In this document: piece by piece, positions 63,625 through 64,000 of the stretch
How the letters are laid out: the number at the start of each line of letters is the position of its first letter
Numbering within the stretch: position 1 is the first letter of the stretch
Origin: an uncultured Flavobacteriaceae bacterium
Lineage (GTDB): Bacteria; Bacteroidota; Bacteroidia; Flavobacteriales; Flavobacteriaceae
Direction: 5' to 3'
Assembly (NCBI GenBank): GCA_943789305.1
Contig: CALSTP010000001.1
Location: 1,627,178-1,691,177 of the forward strand
DNA: 64,000 nucleotides
The notes under the pieces: model-generated
Told to the model about the DNA's origin: nothing
Databases searched by the model: none
What the model saw: the letters and a program-made list of their open reading frames with translations, nothing else
Translations under genes and position numbers: made by a program

Positions 63625-64000
63625 ATGGCAGTAATAATATATACAGAATCAGAACAAGGGAGTTTTAAAAAAGTAGCCTTTGAAATAGCCTCCTATGGAA
63701 AAGCTTTGGCGGACCAAACCAATCAAAAATTAATAGCTGTAACCTTTAATCAGGCTGACTCAAGTGAGTTGGGGAATTACGGTGTTGACCAAGTAGTTAA
63801 TATCACGGGAGCTTTTACAGAAAGTTTTTCCGCAAAAAAATATGCAGCTGCAATAGCACAAGTTACCAAACAGCATGAATCCTCTTTAGTGGTTGTTAGT
63901 TCTAGTGCAGACAGTAAATATTTAGCTCCCCTTTTAGCGGTTAAATTATCGGCGTCTTATACCTCAAACGTAGTTGCTTTACCCGAAAGTAAAGAACCTT
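63625..64000 (+). CDS. etfA: Electron transfer flavoprotein subunit alpha, partial
   Basis: The frame starts at the ATG at 63625 (MAVIIYTESEQGSFKKVAFEI) and is open to the right edge, 125 residues. ASYGKALADQTNQKLIAVTF and VVVSSSADSKYLAPLLAVKL match the N-terminal domain of EtfA. The FAD-binding C-terminal half lies outside the window. Confidence 0.93.
   Translation, partial: MAVIIYTESEQGSFKKVAFEIASYGKALADQTNQKLIAVTFNQADSSELGNYGVDQVVNITGAFTESFSAKKYAAAIAQVTKQHESSLVVVSSSADSKYLAPLLAVKLSASYTSNVVALPESKEP

Overview
The window is chromosomal DNA of a gliding member of the Bacteroidota, most likely a marine Flavobacteriaceae. The evidence is the gldK-gldL-gldM-gldN block (gliding motility / type IX secretion), the AT-rich sequence, the near absence of Shine-Dalgarno sites, several upstream matches to the Bacteroidota -7 promoter element TAnnTTTG, and familiar flavobacterial neighbourhoods: lptE-secG-groESL, mreBCD-mrdA-rodA, surE-lpxB, coaX-lptC-ppiD, and HMG-CoA reductase next to a GYDIA-type GHMP kinase.

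Layout. 1-1694: 5' part of a large secreted IgGFc-binding-like protein (minus strand, runs off the left edge). 1.9-6.5 kb: sugar porter, CPXCG mini-protein coupled to an ABC-F ATPase, FAD oxidoreductase. 6.5-14.8 kb: gldN/M/L/K, an arginase-fold protein without metal ligands, topA. 15.1-21.5 kb: miaB, a sigma-54 activator, lptE, a TPR-like protein, secG, then groES-groEL. 21.6-25.4 kb: a four-gene minus-strand metal-handling cluster (HMA-MauE fusion, HYC_CC_PP protein, TonB receptor, HMA chaperone). 25.5-33.1 kb: GAF protein, purH, the mreB-mreC-mreD-mrdA-rodA elongasome operon. 33.1-38.7 kb: an ABC permease and a Ctp protease (minus), then surE-small membrane protein-lpxB, followed by a decayed remnant resembling the start of comEC. 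39-45.6 kb: thioredoxin, POT transporter and DPP-IV-like peptidase (minus), HMG-CoA reductase and GHMP kinase (plus). 45.6-53.3 kb: ppiD, CorC/HlyC protein, small membrane protein, lptC, TPR protein, outer-membrane protein and coaX (minus).

The accessory region is a 6.4-kb integrative islet in tRNA-Phe (about 53436-59865). A 13-bp direct repeat of the tRNA 3' end bounds it, and pairs of TGTTCCAAAT repeats lie just inside both ends, looking like integrase arm sites. It carries a tyrosine recombinase, a ParB-DNA methyltransferase fusion broken by a +1 frameshift, an orphan secreted protein, a TRL-like lipoprotein, a membrane protein with a propeller-like ectodomain, two small minus-strand genes (one excisionase-like) and about 590 bp of hairpin-rich non-coding DNA.

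59.9-64 kb: rmuC, a candidate structured small RNA or leader, a MaoC dehydratase, a TetR regulator, and etfB with the start of etfA at the right edge.

All calls come from reading the sequence and its translation. No database search or folding program was run.
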